Assembly (NCBI GenBank): GCA_902769535.1
Contig: CACXPH010000007.1
Coordinates: 1 to 64,000 of the forward strand
Source: an uncultured Bacteroidales bacterium
Lineage (GTDB): Bacteria; Bacteroidota; Bacteroidia; Bacteroidales; Paludibacteraceae
DNA: 64,000 bases
Direction: 5' to 3'
The position numbers and the translations under genes are program-made. The notes beneath the pieces were generated by a model that made no database searches, was not told the DNA's origin, and worked only from the letters and a program-made list of their open reading frames with translations. Positions 10,101 through 18,067 of this stretch are shown piece by piece (position 1 is the first letter of the stretch; every line of letters begins with the position of its first letter).

Positions 10101-10472
10101 CAGAATTAGACGATTGCCGTCATTAGCGTCATGAGCATCGAAAATGTTTTTGTAAGAACCAATCTCACTTGCATCAATCTTAACGCCGATTAGTTCAGCA
10201 CGTGCACCGTTTCTAACTCGGAAAGATACATGTGGTTTAATCGTTACAGTAGCACCTTCAGCAGCCATTACCACGTTGCTTCTTCTCCAAGCGATGTAAT
10301 CGGAATTTGATTCCTCATAAATACCTTCAGCCATGACGATTGTGTCACCTGCTGTCGAATTGTACAATGCCAAACGAAGGGCATCTGCGGTTGAATTGTT
10401 GATGTTCGTCACCTTTGCATTTGCAATCAGTGAAATCAACATCACCGGAATAAGTAAAAATAATTTTCTCAT
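7164..10472 (-). CDS. Giant secreted beta-helix protein with four carbohydrate-binding-like repeats and C-terminal tail
   Basis: A 1102-residue protein. A signal peptide (about 1-19) is followed by a right-handed parallel beta-helix (about 20-335) with repeated N-x-x-I-x-N-C/T-x-F turns and the ending GSDLGDPRW typical of DUF5123-like helices. Four related beta-sandwich repeats of about 125 residues follow (about 350-475, 477-603, 605-743 and 744-873), each with a W-x-W-N/KWN strand, an NGH/GHxY turn and an AGNYxxK strand. A C-terminal region then ends in ENGQLIIIRDGVRYNVMG. No catalytic motif was recognised; it could be a lyase-like or adhesive glycan-binding protein. Its coding DNA looks more AT-rich than its neighbours. 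The neighbouring small peptide gene follows at 19 bp. Confidence 0.8.
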   Translation of the reverse strand: MRKLFLLIPVMLISLIANAKVTNINNSTADALRLALYNSTAGDTIVMAEGIYEESNSDYIAWRRSNVVMAAEGATVTIKPHVSFRVRNGARAELIGVKIDASEIGSYKNIFDAHDANDGNRLILQNCEIYGNPNQSVVYWASDKKLDSLIINNCYIHDNAQVSLRLETTSLKGVIITNSTFANMANGGSFWCAPIDIKNTAADAKVIVDHCTFYHNTSISSSYADITTGVDGTATSDVTITNCIFAQPESYSGSRAINLTNGGTVRNCLTFNYTKSTNGIQGETVRENCVVADPLFTDAANGDYSFPGNWVTPSISPARGAATDGSDLGDPRWYSAETLPETDFSPSYIFLGEKAMLSGSFALNGDNYIQSQDKSYAGIATWKIEAERKCVVNVTLNIAAANTSGHRYEVALYDADNNLVGTALAEPSNSWSAGDKVLGSYEIPAAGNYVVKLTNDCANSSTIIEGITFTYLGGEVQAMPGTTNIADAWFSSNGTRADGKITYPENTLGWAKWNINVAAAGTYNVTVNIQNVYGHNYAVEFLKEGESTPISIDEGGTTYGHDATLYPVEVGAVALEAGNYEMKVSNAIGDAALLSVTLAYAGGAAIDLSKTTPASLLANADAILSDDWSIEGGKITYAESKALTGWAKWNVDCADAANYNVTINIESTNGHLMRVEVFENEAEPAIYTLDETETTHWSTGTLAIDLGNVNLSAHEYVVKVTNTQSSSAAKIASIDITYKGGAVVNIPNANIPLADAICSTRAFTDAEGLHFTDADHLGTISGEYAKWNIAVANEGLYKFTAHCSSTNYSNLTIAVYDGETEVYTYTPQYTYNQADKEISSPEWLLDAGNYVLKLSNPANNSNGYLLSLSASVAENIIILDEMATDNSVIHANNGENAKKILLKRTFKGSMYNTICLPFSDWSSSLELVFGAGYELLELSSAELEGDVLNLNFNSVTSLGHGRPYLIKPEQDVVNPIFGTGHTIDERTDGYNIKSCTNADFIGSFIKGEVPAGENNLFLGTDNTLYFSNTATPIKGMRAYFYVNVPNPQQVIRRANIVTPHGSTTAFELVETQSNGSVKTIENGQLIIIRDGVRYNVMGVKIQ

Positions 10473-10536
10473 GATATATATAATTTTGATTGTTAAAAAA
10501 GCGTGTTTTTGAGGGGTAAGCCCATAAAAATCGGCG

Positions 10537-10576
10537 CAAAGGTACTACTTTTGCGCGTATAATAAGGTACACGCGC
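10537..10576 (-). promoter_or_regulatory. Promoter of the 10472 gene, -7 box only, with inverted repeat at -33
   Basis: The minus strand carries TACCTTTG (10537-10544) about 65 nt before the ATG. No TTTG is present at the -33 position. Instead an inverted repeat GCGCGT (10553-10558) / ACGCGC (10571-10576) spans it, suggesting activator-dependent or repressor-controlled initiation. Confidence 0.55.
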
Positions 10577-10760
10577 ATGTGTTTTAAAACATATTTCCTT
10601 CGAAACAATGGATAGTATAAGTAAAGTGCTTAATTTAAATAAGTTATAAAATCGTATGGGTTTTAAAAAGCGCTTTCGCAATATTTCGAAATAAAGTTAA
10701 TACATTAGTCTAAACAAAAACATCAAAAATCCAAAGATCATGGTATGATACTGATTATTA

Positions 10761-10811
10761 CCTATTAATCACCTACTAATCACCTACTAATCACCTACTA
10801 ATCACCTACTA
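10761..10811. repeat. Period-11 tandem array, unit CCTACTAATCA
   Basis: Four full units and one partial unit of 11 bp are visible; the first differs by one base (CCTATTAATCA). The array lies midway between two divergent operons. There are no spacers, so it is not a CRISPR array. Confidence 0.9.
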
Positions 10812-10890
10812 AAAATATACTACACTAAGGACAAGGGGAAGCGGATGGAGGCTATGTCGGGTGGATGGATGGGGAAGAGGGGGTGAGATG

Positions 10891-10973
10891 TTTTTCGAAA
10901 TGTTACGAAATGAGAAACGAAACATGTACTGTATTGAAAATACGCATGTTACGAAATATAGTTTCGAAACTAT
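10891..10973. promoter_or_regulatory. DeoR-type operator cluster upstream of agaS
   Basis: CGAAA cores start at 10896, 10906, 10918, 10952 and 10965, spaced mostly 10-13 bp apart. The first two form TTCGAAATGTTACGAAAT, nearly identical to the element at 26407-26428. The last lies in the perfect 16-bp palindrome ATAGTTTCGAAACTAT (10958-10973). TTTCG/CGAAA repeats are typical of DeoR-family sites, and a DeoR gene lies at 25552-26328. Confidence 0.65.
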
Positions 10974-10986
10974 GTTATAAAGCATA
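10971..10986. promoter_or_regulatory. Second operator-like near-palindrome of the agaS promoter
   Basis: TATGTTATAAAGCATA here matches the perfect palindrome TATGCTATATAGCATA at 26498-26513 in 14 of 16 positions. It starts 49 bp before the -7 box here and 50 bp before it there, just upstream of the -33 region, as expected for an activator or common regulator. Confidence 0.6.
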
Positions 10987-11019
10987 AATTGCGCGTGTGT
11001 ACATATTATAAAAAAGATG

Positions 11020-11027
11020 TAATTTTG
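11020..11027 (+). promoter_or_regulatory. agaS promoter -7 box
   Basis: TAATTTTG fits the Bacteroidetes -7 consensus. The -33 position reads GTGT rather than TTTG, consistent with regulated expression. Transcription would start near 11031, so the possible TTG start at 11038 would leave almost no leader; the ATG at 11068 is preferred. Confidence 0.65.
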
Positions 11028-11067
11028 CAGCGTATTTTTGGATAAACTATTTAAACAATTATATGCT

Positions 11068-12186
11068 ATGACAAATTACACTTTCGATGAGATCCATCAG
11101 CAGCCTGCAATGTGGCGCAAGGAATTGAAAGCGCTGTTGGCTGCAAAAGCTGAGGTTAGTGCGTTCATGCACAAGTATCTGACCCCTGACACGGACATCG
11201 TATTGACCGGTGCCGGTACATCGGCGTTCATCGGTGATGCCCTTTGTCCGATTATGCGCGGCATGTGGCGCAATGTGCGTTCGGTGCCAACGACGGACAT
11301 CGTGACCCATGCGAAGTATCTGCTGGATGCTGAGCGTCCGCTGTTGCTGGTTAGTTTCGCTCGCTCGGGTAACAGCCCTGAGAGTGTGGCTGCTGTGAAC
11401 TTGGCCAATAAGGTTTGCAAGAACGTAGCTCACGTGTATATCACTTGCAATAAGAGCGGTAAGCTGGCGCTGCAGGCAGAGGGTAAGGACAATATCCTGT
11501 TGCTGCTGTTGCCGGAAGAGACCGATGACAAGTCGTTGGCTATGACGAGTTCGTTCTCGACGATGCTGCTGACCTGCTTGATGCTCGGTCATATTGATAC
11601 GCTGGATAAGGAGCAGGAGATGATCGAGAAGACAGCGAAGAATGCTGAGGCTGTTATTGCTGAGTACGAGGATAAACTGAAAGAGATTGCGAGCCGTCCG
11701 TTCGAGCGCGGTGTGTTCTTGGGTTCGGGCGCGTTGAAGGGTATCGCCGAAGAGTGCCACCTCAAACTGCAAGAGTTGACCGACGGCGCTGTTGTATGTA
11801 AATTCGATAGCTTCCTTGGTTTCCGCCACGGTCCGAAGGCTGTGGTTAATAGCAAGTCGATCGTTGTTTATCTGATGACCGATCAGGAGGAAGTACAGCG
11901 TTACGAGCGTGACTTGGTTAAGCAGGTGGATGCTAATAACACACCGGTGGCACAGATCATCGTGATCGGCGGTAAGGCGCCGGAACTGCCAGGTGTGAAG
12001 GCAGACTTGGTAGTTAAGATGCCGTACGGCTATGCAGACAATACGTTCTACGGAATCGTGCCGTTCGTAGTAGTCGGCCAGTTGTTAGGCTTCTACGCCT
12101 CGAAGGCACATGGGTTAAATCCGGATGCACCGAGCGTAAGCGGAAATATTCACCGTGTGGTTGAGGGCGTTACGATTTACGAGTGA
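11068..12186 (+). CDS. agaS: SIS-domain sugar isomerase/deaminase, AgaS type
   Basis: A 372-residue cytoplasmic protein with two SIS (sugar isomerase) domains. Visible features include the phosphosugar-binding stretch LTGAGTSAFIGDAL (about 45-60), LVSFARSGNSPESV (about 95-110) and the GSGALKGIAEECHLKLQEL segment typical of GlmS/AgaS isomerase domains. Length and features fit AgaS, which converts galactosamine-6-phosphate to tagatose-6-phosphate and ammonia in the N-acetylgalactosamine pathway. It is the first gene of a seven-gene plus-strand cluster under a promoter with DeoR-type sites, and the next gene is GatZ-like, so an amino-galactose route is likely. A ketose/aldose-6-phosphate isomerase role on another sugar remains possible. 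Confidence 0.85.
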   Translation: MTNYTFDEIHQQPAMWRKELKALLAAKAEVSAFMHKYLTPDTDIVLTGAGTSAFIGDALCPIMRGMWRNVRSVPTTDIVTHAKYLLDAERPLLLVSFARSGNSPESVAAVNLANKVCKNVAHVYITCNKSGKLALQAEGKDNILLLLLPEETDDKSLAMTSSFSTMLLTCLMLGHIDTLDKEQEMIEKTAKNAEAVIAEYEDKLKEIASRPFERGVFLGSGALKGIAEECHLKLQELTDGAVVCKFDSFLGFRHGPKAVVNSKSIVVYLMTDQEEVQRYERDLVKQVDANNTPVAQIIVIGGKAPELPGVKADLVVKMPYGYADNTFYGIVPFVVVGQLLGFYASKAHGLNPDAPSVSGNIHRVVEGVTIYE

Positions 12187-12197
12187 TTTATTATAGA

Positions 12198-12224
12198 AAA
12201 AAACATAAAAAACATAAAAAACAT
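12198..12224. repeat. Period-9 tandem array, unit AAAAAACAT, between agaS and the gatZ-like gene
   Basis: Three perfect 9-bp units lie between the agaS stop and the next ATG. Low-complexity A-runs could arise by slippage, but it falls in the same junction position as other short arrays of this window. Confidence 0.75.
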
Positions 12225-12241
12225 TTTAATCTCAAAGCGAT

Positions 12242-13471
12242 ATGAAAAAGACAGAGCATATTCTCCAGGTGATGGAGGAGAGAAAGAAAGCAACCGGAGT
12301 TCCGATGACCTTGTTTGCAGCATGTCCGAACTCCTTGTCGGTCATCAAAGCATCGTTCCGTGCAGCGAAACGTAACAACGCGCCGATCTATTTTGCAACG
12401 ACGCTGAACCAAGTCGATTGCGACGGCGGTTACACCGGTATGACGCAAGAGGCGTTCACGAAGATCTTAGCCCGCGAGGCTGCGGCTGTTCATTACACCG
12501 GTCCGTACGTTGTAGCGATCGATCACGGAGGTCCGTGGTTGAAGGACAAACAGAGTATCGAGCGTTGGGACACCGAGCGTGCGATGAACGGCGTGAAGAA
12601 GAGTTACGAGGCGGCTATCCTCGCCGGTTATGACCTGATTCACGTAGATCCGACGGTAGATATTTTCCTGCCGAAGGGTGAGATTATCGACATCCACGTG
12701 GTTGTTAAACGTACGGTAGAGCTCATCAAACATGCTGAGGACTTCCGCAAAGCACATAACATCGCGCCGATCAGTTATGAGGTTGGTACAGAAGAGGTAC
12801 ACGGTGGTCTGGCAGACGAGAAGACGTTCGACACCTTCCTCGAGGGTCTGAAGAAAGGCTTGAAGGAAGTGGGATTGGAGGACGTATGGCCCTGCTTCAT
12901 CGTAGGTAAGGTAGGTACCGACCTGCACACGACCTTCTTTGATCCGGAGGTAGCTAAGGCACTGACCGCAAAAGTTCGTCCGTACGGCAGTTATATCAAG
13001 GGTCACTACAGCGACGACGTTGAAAACCCGGAGGATTACCCGAAGGCAGGCATGGGTGCGGCTAACGTAGGTCCGGAGTTCACGATGAACGAGTACGATG
13101 CGCTGGCTGAACTCGAAGAGGAAGAGAAGAAACTCTTCGCAGAAGGCAAGATCGCACAACTGAGTAACATGACGCAAGTGCTGTGGCAGTGCGTTTATGA
13201 CTCCAACCGTTGGAAGAAATGGTTGCACGGCGAAGAAGTCGGCAAGGACTTGAAGGACTGCACGCCGGAGAGACAGTTGTGGTTGGTTAAGACCGGTTGC
13301 CGTTACATCTGGCAAAAGCCGGAGGCACTCGTGGCTCGTCAGACACTGTATGAGAATCTCGAGCGTTTGGGTATCCATGCTGAAGAGGTTGTCCTCATGC
13401 GCATCGAGCACAACATGGATAAGTACTACAATGCTTTCAATATCGTTAACCTCAACGATTATCTGAAATGA
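12242..13471 (+). CDS. GatZ/KbaZ-like protein (tagatose-bisphosphate aldolase accessory subunit or tagatose-6-P 4-epimerase)
   Basis: A 409-residue TIM-barrel protein of the GatZ/KbaZ family, close to the family length of about 420. Recognisable stretches are PMTLFAACPNSLSVIKAS near the start, the QVDCDGGYTGMT segment, and IDHGGPWL. GatZ/KbaZ are known as the non-catalytic partner of class II tagatose-1,6-bisphosphate aldolase, but homologues lacking the catalytic GatY/KbaY partner have been shown to act as D-tagatose-6-phosphate 4-epimerases. No GatY/KbaY gene is in this window, so epimerisation of tagatose-6-P to fructose-6-P is a reasonable inference. It directly follows agaS, whose product is tagatose-6-P. 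Confidence 0.85.
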   Translation: MKKTEHILQVMEERKKATGVPMTLFAACPNSLSVIKASFRAAKRNNAPIYFATTLNQVDCDGGYTGMTQEAFTKILAREAAAVHYTGPYVVAIDHGGPWLKDKQSIERWDTERAMNGVKKSYEAAILAGYDLIHVDPTVDIFLPKGEIIDIHVVVKRTVELIKHAEDFRKAHNIAPISYEVGTEEVHGGLADEKTFDTFLEGLKKGLKEVGLEDVWPCFIVGKVGTDLHTTFFDPEVAKALTAKVRPYGSYIKGHYSDDVENPEDYPKAGMGAANVGPEFTMNEYDALAELEEEEKKLFAEGKIAQLSNMTQVLWQCVYDSNRWKKWLHGEEVGKDLKDCTPERQLWLVKTGCRYIWQKPEALVARQTLYENLERLGIHAEEVVLMRIEHNMDKYYNAFNIVNLNDYLK

Positions 13472-14853
13472 TACGCAAGTTCTATTTTTCAGCGTTGATG
13501 GCGGTTGCCCTGATGGCTTGCGGTTGTGAAAAACCGCAGCCTCAGGAAGAGCCGGATCCCATCGACACGACCGAAGTAGTTGAACCGGCAGACCTGTCGC
13601 TTATCACGCAGTCCGTGCCTGTGACGGACAACTGGATCTGGAGCGGCAAGCCGGCGATCACTATTCACATCGAGAACCCGAACAAGGCTGCGGTGAAGGT
13701 CGGCGTGAACGTAAAGATTACTACCGACAAGAAAGTAGCCGTTACTGAGATCAAGGATAGTGTTTCGGTTGCAGGAAACGGTTCGGTCGATTATATCGCC
13801 ACGACGACGGAGAACTTAGCGCCTGGTTTCTACCGTGCCCTTTGCTACGTAAACAAGAAGGTTGCTCGTGCTCAATTCTGCTTTGGTATCGATCCGTTTG
13901 ACATTGTCTCGGCGCCGGATGCACAACCTGATTTTGATGCGTTCTGGCAGACTGCCAAGGATCAATTGGCTGCTGTGCCAATGAATGCGGTATTGAAGGA
14001 GATCGAGAGCAAGAGTACGTCGAGCCGTAAGGTTTATTTGGTAGAAATGCAGTCTGTTCCGGATGGCTTGGATGGCGAGCCTGTGACGATTCGCGGTTAT
14101 TACTGCGAACCGCAAGACGGTCAGCCTCATCCGGTCATTATGCACTTCTACGGCTACGACACCAAGGGCTCGAAGGCCAAATGTGAGTGTCCGAGTGGCG
14201 GTAGTTCGACCTATGCGGAGTTCTATCTCTCGCATCGCGGACAATACCTCAACTGTCGTCCGGCAGGAACCAATCCGGGTATAGATGAGGAAACGGTGAA
14301 TATCTACGGCGACTGGTTCGCTTACCATCTTGGCGATGAAAACAGTTACTACTACCGCGGTGCGTTCATGGACTGCGTGCAGGCGGTCGAGTTCATGGCT
14401 ACGCGCGAGACCAGCGACATGACCCGGCTTTTCGCTGAGGGTTCGAGTCAAGGCGGCGCGCTGACCTATGCTTGCGCTGCGTTGAGTAACTATCCGTTCA
14501 AGGCGATTGCGGCGAATGTGGCTTTCTTGGGTGATTTCGCGGATGCGATTGCCATCCCGAGTCTGGTGTATTGGGAGATCAATGACAATAGAGGCTCTAT
14601 GACAGACGAACAGATATTGAAGAGTTTGTCGTATTTCGACACCAAGAACCTGACGCCGCGTATCTCCTGCGCTGTGTTGGGTAGCAGCGGTTTGCAAGAC
14701 GATGTGTGCCCGCCGCGTCTGAACGTAGTGCCGTTTAATAATCTCGCTACGCCGGCAGACAAGAAAGAGTACATTATCGCTCCGGAAATGGGACACAGTT
14801 ATCCAGCCGGATGGACGAGCAAGATGACAACATTGTTTAAAAAATACATGTAA
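13468..14853 (+). CDS. Acetyl-xylan-esterase-like (AXE1/cephalosporin C deacetylase family) lipoprotein
   Basis: A 461-residue protein with a lipoprotein-type signal peptide (FSALMAVALMACGCEK), so it is probably anchored in a membrane facing the periplasm or surface. After an N-terminal beta domain (about 35-150), an alpha/beta-hydrolase domain contains the nucleophile motif AEGSSQGGALTYA (about 328-340) and a closing EMGHSYPAGW with the likely catalytic His. The family removes acetyl groups from sugars. The ATG overlaps the preceding stop (ATGA), so it is translationally coupled to the GatZ-like gene. Deacetylation of an amino sugar or an O-acetylated glycan fits the operon, but substrate is not proven. 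Confidence 0.8.
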   Translation: MIRKFYFSALMAVALMACGCEKPQPQEEPDPIDTTEVVEPADLSLITQSVPVTDNWIWSGKPAITIHIENPNKAAVKVGVNVKITTDKKVAVTEIKDSVSVAGNGSVDYIATTTENLAPGFYRALCYVNKKVARAQFCFGIDPFDIVSAPDAQPDFDAFWQTAKDQLAAVPMNAVLKEIESKSTSSRKVYLVEMQSVPDGLDGEPVTIRGYYCEPQDGQPHPVIMHFYGYDTKGSKAKCECPSGGSSTYAEFYLSHRGQYLNCRPAGTNPGIDEETVNIYGDWFAYHLGDENSYYYRGAFMDCVQAVEFMATRETSDMTRLFAEGSSQGGALTYACAALSNYPFKAIAANVAFLGDFADAIAIPSLVYWEINDNRGSMTDEQILKSLSYFDTKNLTPRISCAVLGSSGLQDDVCPPRLNVVPFNNLATPADKKEYIIAPEMGHSYPAGWTSKMTTLFKKYM

Positions 14854-14857
14854 TACT

Positions 14858-15802
14858 ATGAAACAATTTGATATTATTGCGTTAGGCGAACTGAACGTGG
14901 ATCTGATTTTGAATCAGATTGAAGGTGAGCCGGAAATCGGCAAAGAGAAATTTGCCAAGCAGATGACCCTTACGCTCGGTAGCTCAACTGCTATCTTTGC
15001 GGCCAACGCTGCGGCTCTGGGAGCCAAAGTGGCTTTCTGCGGTATGATCGGAAACGACTCGTTCGGAGATCTTGTAGAGAGCAGCCTGAAGGCTAAGGGT
15101 GTGGACACGCGTTATCTCATCCGTCAGGATAAATACGCCACCGGCGCTACGATCTGCATGAGTTACGACGAGGATCGCGCGAACCTCACGTATCAGGGTG
15201 CAATGGACTTTATGGGTCTGGAGGACATCAATCCGGAGATCTTCGAGCAGGCTAAGCATATTCATATCTCGTCCATCTATATGCAGAGCGGTGTGAAACG
15301 CGACCTGATGAAGATTCTCGAGTTGTGCAAACAACACGGCGTAACTGTTTCGCTCGATAGCCAATGGGATCCGACAGAGACCTGGGATCTTGACTACAAG
15401 GCGGTACTGCCGCTGCTGACGGTGTTTATGCCGAATGAGACGGAACTCAAGTTCCTGACGGGCAAGCAGACGCTCGAAGAAGCCATTGAGGCGATCCGTC
15501 CGTACACCAACGCAGCGGTTATCAAGTGCGGCAGCAAGGGTTCGATCCTCATGCGAAAGGGGCAACCCGACCGCATGCAGAAAGCACTGCTCAACGAGCA
15601 TGTAGTCGATTGTATCGGTGCAGGAGACAGCTTCAACTCGGGCTTTATCACCCGTCTGGCTGCAGGAGATCCGCTCGACAAATGTCAGGAGTACGGTAAC
15701 ATGACCGGTGCAGTGAATACTACCGCTGCCGGCGGCACTACTGCCTTTACCTGCTGCGAAGACGTTGAACGCATTGGAAAAGAGCGCTTCGGCTGGAGTT
15801 AA
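14858..15802 (+). CDS. PfkB-family carbohydrate kinase
   Basis: A 314-residue cytoplasmic kinase. The N-terminal PfkB signature region is visible (LGSSTAIFAANAAALGAKVAFCGMIGNDSFG, of which GGNxAxxL-like residues are at about 42-60), and the C-terminal catalytic motif is DCIGAGDSFNSGF with the conserved GAGD base aspartate at about residue 250. The gene starts 4 bp after the esterase stop and is immediately followed by the next gene. Ribokinase-family members here could phosphorylate tagatose-6-P, fructose, or another sugar released by the cluster. Which one cannot be decided from sequence. Confidence 0.85.
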   Translation: MKQFDIIALGELNVDLILNQIEGEPEIGKEKFAKQMTLTLGSSTAIFAANAAALGAKVAFCGMIGNDSFGDLVESSLKAKGVDTRYLIRQDKYATGATICMSYDEDRANLTYQGAMDFMGLEDINPEIFEQAKHIHISSIYMQSGVKRDLMKILELCKQHGVTVSLDSQWDPTETWDLDYKAVLPLLTVFMPNETELKFLTGKQTLEEAIEAIRPYTNAAVIKCGSKGSILMRKGQPDRMQKALLNEHVVDCIGAGDSFNSGFITRLAAGDPLDKCQEYGNMTGAVNTTAAGGTTAFTCCEDVERIGKERFGWS

Positions 15803-18067
15803 ATGAGAAAAAATCTCTACATATTCCTTCTCCTCTTGTTGGCACTAGGAGTGTCAGCAAGGGGTTGGTATGTAGCCCATGGTACGATTCAATATAGGAT
15901 AAACCATTGTCAAGCAGGGGACACTTTGTTCCTCGCTGCGGGTGTGTACAAACAAAGTATCACGCTTGTAGATGGTATTACAATTATCGGTGTTCCCGGG
16001 AAGACAATATTGGATGGTACGAATCTTGGAACTCGACTTATTACGTGCGAAGCGGATTGTCAGTTACCTACGAGCATAGAGCATCTTGTACTTCAGAACG
16101 CGCGTCATGACCAACAAGGCGGTGCAGCTTGGCTGCGCGGCAAGGTGGTGATGCGTAATTGTGTCATCCGCGGTTGCAGCGGACTGCAATGCGGCGGTGT
16201 GGTCATCAAGGGAGACCTGCCGGAAGCATCGGCGTTAGGTGCTAAGTTGGAGAACTGCCTCATCCATAACTGCTCGGCTACCGGACATATGTGGCCGGAT
16301 GCCGGTGGTGTGGCGAATTTCGACGGTACTTTGACACATTGTACAATCGCCAATAATTACGGCGACCGGTACGGCGGTATCCATTCGGAGAGTTCGGTAT
16401 ATGACTGTACTATGTGGGGCAACCGTAATGAGTACGGTTTTGTGGATCCGACCAATTATGTGTCCGACGAGAGTATCTCGGGCGAGAGTAGGGCGGATGA
16501 AGGGTTTGAAGCGCAGTTCTTCAAGCAACCTTGGTTAAGCGCTGATAACGAAGCACCGGACGGTCCGCATTTCCGCGACCCGGCTACTTTTGCCGGTGTG
16601 CCTACTACGGCTGCTGAAGAAGCGATCATGCTCGCGGCTGACTATCGTATCGGCGAACCGACGCACCGCATCGCGACCATGGCGCCGGCTGCACCTCGAG
16701 TAGAAGCGGGCGACTACAAGCTCTATACTGAGGTTAACTATACCGTACCTTCGTTCATCGAGTTCCTCCAGACGCACGACTCGTCTGTGCTTGTGAACAA
16801 GGAGCAACCCTACTGCATAGTAGCTACCATCAACGGCGACCCGCGTACACAGATGGCTTTCTGCTGGTTCACGAACGAAGGAGTGACCGAAGGCGTTGTC
16901 GAGATTACGGAAGTACGTAATAACGAAATTACGAGAATCGAAGCCTCCCCAACGACCACTCCGCCTCTGCACTACGCCATCTCCTCGTCCGGTATCCTGA
17001 AAGCGGCAAAGATCGATAAGAATACCGCCTTCCGGTATGTGAGCCATAAGGCACTCGCTACCGGTCTCAAACCGGGTACCGAGTACACGTATCGGGTAGG
17101 GTATGAAGGACACTGGAGCGAGACCGGTCGTTTCCGCACGGCGGATGCAGAGCAAGGTGCGTTCTCGTTCATCTACATGACGGACAGTCATATTCAAAAT
17201 AAGGAATATATCGACGCAGCGCGCTCGTGTGCAGACGCAGTGGCGCATTACGAGAAGAAAGCACGGTTCTGCGTCTTCCCGGGCGACTTCGTGGACACCG
17301 GCACGGATAACAACAGCGAATGGGAGTGGGAGCAGTGGTTCGAGCAAGTGATGAAACCCGTGCTGCGGCAGATGCCGATCGTGCCAACGGATGGTAACCA
17401 TGATGACAGTCCGCTGCTCAACTACAGCTATCATTTCAATACCGACACCTCGTTCAACAGCACGACGCATATCCGTCCGCAGTTCGCCGGCATCAACTAT
17501 AGCTTCGTCTATGGCGATATGCTGCTTATCGCGTTCTCGATGCAGGATTTCTGGCGCGGCGAATATGACATACAGCAGGGTACCTCCGAGTATCTGGAGC
17601 GCGATTTAGGCAACTGGTTCAAGCAGCAGATGGCAGCCGCGCCGCAAGCCAAATGGCACGTGGGACTGGTGCATAAGAACCTCTTCTCCGGTTCCGGCCA
17701 TCAGCACGACAAAGAGTCGCCGCTGCTCCGCGCAGCGATGCTGCCGGTGATGAAAGAATGCAAGATGGATCTGGTGCTACAAGGGCATGATCATTGTTAC
17801 GAGGTCATCGGTCCGGTGGACAGCACGTTGTATTTCATCGGTGCTACCTGTGGCGCCAAACGTTACGAGCCCTTCACCCGCGAAGAGATGGAGGCATCGA
17901 AACATATTCACAAAGTAGAGAACTATTATGATCTGTTCTCGAAGTTAGCACAACCCGGCGCGCCTTGTTATACCCGCGTCACGGTCAATAAAGAGCATAT
18001 TACTTTGGAGACATTTAAGGTGCTCCAAAACGGCAAGATAGAATTATTTAATACCATACAATTATGA
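15803..18067 (+). CDS. Secreted beta-helix + Fn3 + metallophosphoesterase, paralogue 1
   Basis: A 754-residue exported protein beginning immediately after the PfkB stop. Domain order is signal peptide (about 1-19), short right-handed beta-helix (about 20-230), linker, an Fn3-like purple-acid-phosphatase N-domain (about 330-445, TQMAFCWFTNEG and AYSWRVGYEGHW-like YTYRVGYEGHW), then a calcineurin-type phosphoesterase (about 450-720) with YMTDSHI, FPGDFVD, TDGNHDD, GLVHKN and QGHDHCYEV. These give the usual D/H/N/H metal ligands. It is closely related to the next two proteins. The C-terminus ends FKVLQNGKIELFNTIQL and lacks the shared tail. It overlaps the next gene by 4 bp. Confidence 0.85.
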   Translation: MRKNLYIFLLLLLALGVSARGWYVAHGTIQYRINHCQAGDTLFLAAGVYKQSITLVDGITIIGVPGKTILDGTNLGTRLITCEADCQLPTSIEHLVLQNARHDQQGGAAWLRGKVVMRNCVIRGCSGLQCGGVVIKGDLPEASALGAKLENCLIHNCSATGHMWPDAGGVANFDGTLTHCTIANNYGDRYGGIHSESSVYDCTMWGNRNEYGFVDPTNYVSDESISGESRADEGFEAQFFKQPWLSADNEAPDGPHFRDPATFAGVPTTAAEEAIMLAADYRIGEPTHRIATMAPAAPRVEAGDYKLYTEVNYTVPSFIEFLQTHDSSVLVNKEQPYCIVATINGDPRTQMAFCWFTNEGVTEGVVEITEVRNNEITRIEASPTTTPPLHYAISSSGILKAAKIDKNTAFRYVSHKALATGLKPGTEYTYRVGYEGHWSETGRFRTADAEQGAFSFIYMTDSHIQNKEYIDAARSCADAVAHYEKKARFCVFPGDFVDTGTDNNSEWEWEQWFEQVMKPVLRQMPIVPTDGNHDDSPLLNYSYHFNTDTSFNSTTHIRPQFAGINYSFVYGDMLLIAFSMQDFWRGEYDIQQGTSEYLERDLGNWFKQQMAAAPQAKWHVGLVHKNLFSGSGHQHDKESPLLRAAMLPVMKECKMDLVLQGHDHCYEVIGPVDSTLYFIGATCGAKRYEPFTREEMEASKHIHKVENYYDLFSKLAQPGAPCYTRVTVNKEHITLETFKVLQNGKIELFNTIQL

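Larger units (their letters stand above)
10473..11067. other. 595-bp divergent intergenic region
   Basis: No gene is seen. It holds the minus promoter of the beta-helix gene (10537-10576), scattered TTCGAAA sites (10599, 10683), an 11-bp tandem array (10761-10811), a purine-rich stretch (about 10828-10888), a cluster of CGAAA operator-like repeats (10891-10973), a TATG-type palindrome (10971-10986) and the agaS -7 box (11020-11027). It is the most complex regulatory gap in the window. Confidence 0.8.

Noticed and set aside
10761..10811. CRISPR-like repeat
   Set aside because: Direct 11-bp units without spacers and no cas genes.
11038..11067. TTG start of agaS
   Set aside because: Only about 7 nt from the likely transcription start; the ATG at 11068 begins the conserved protein.
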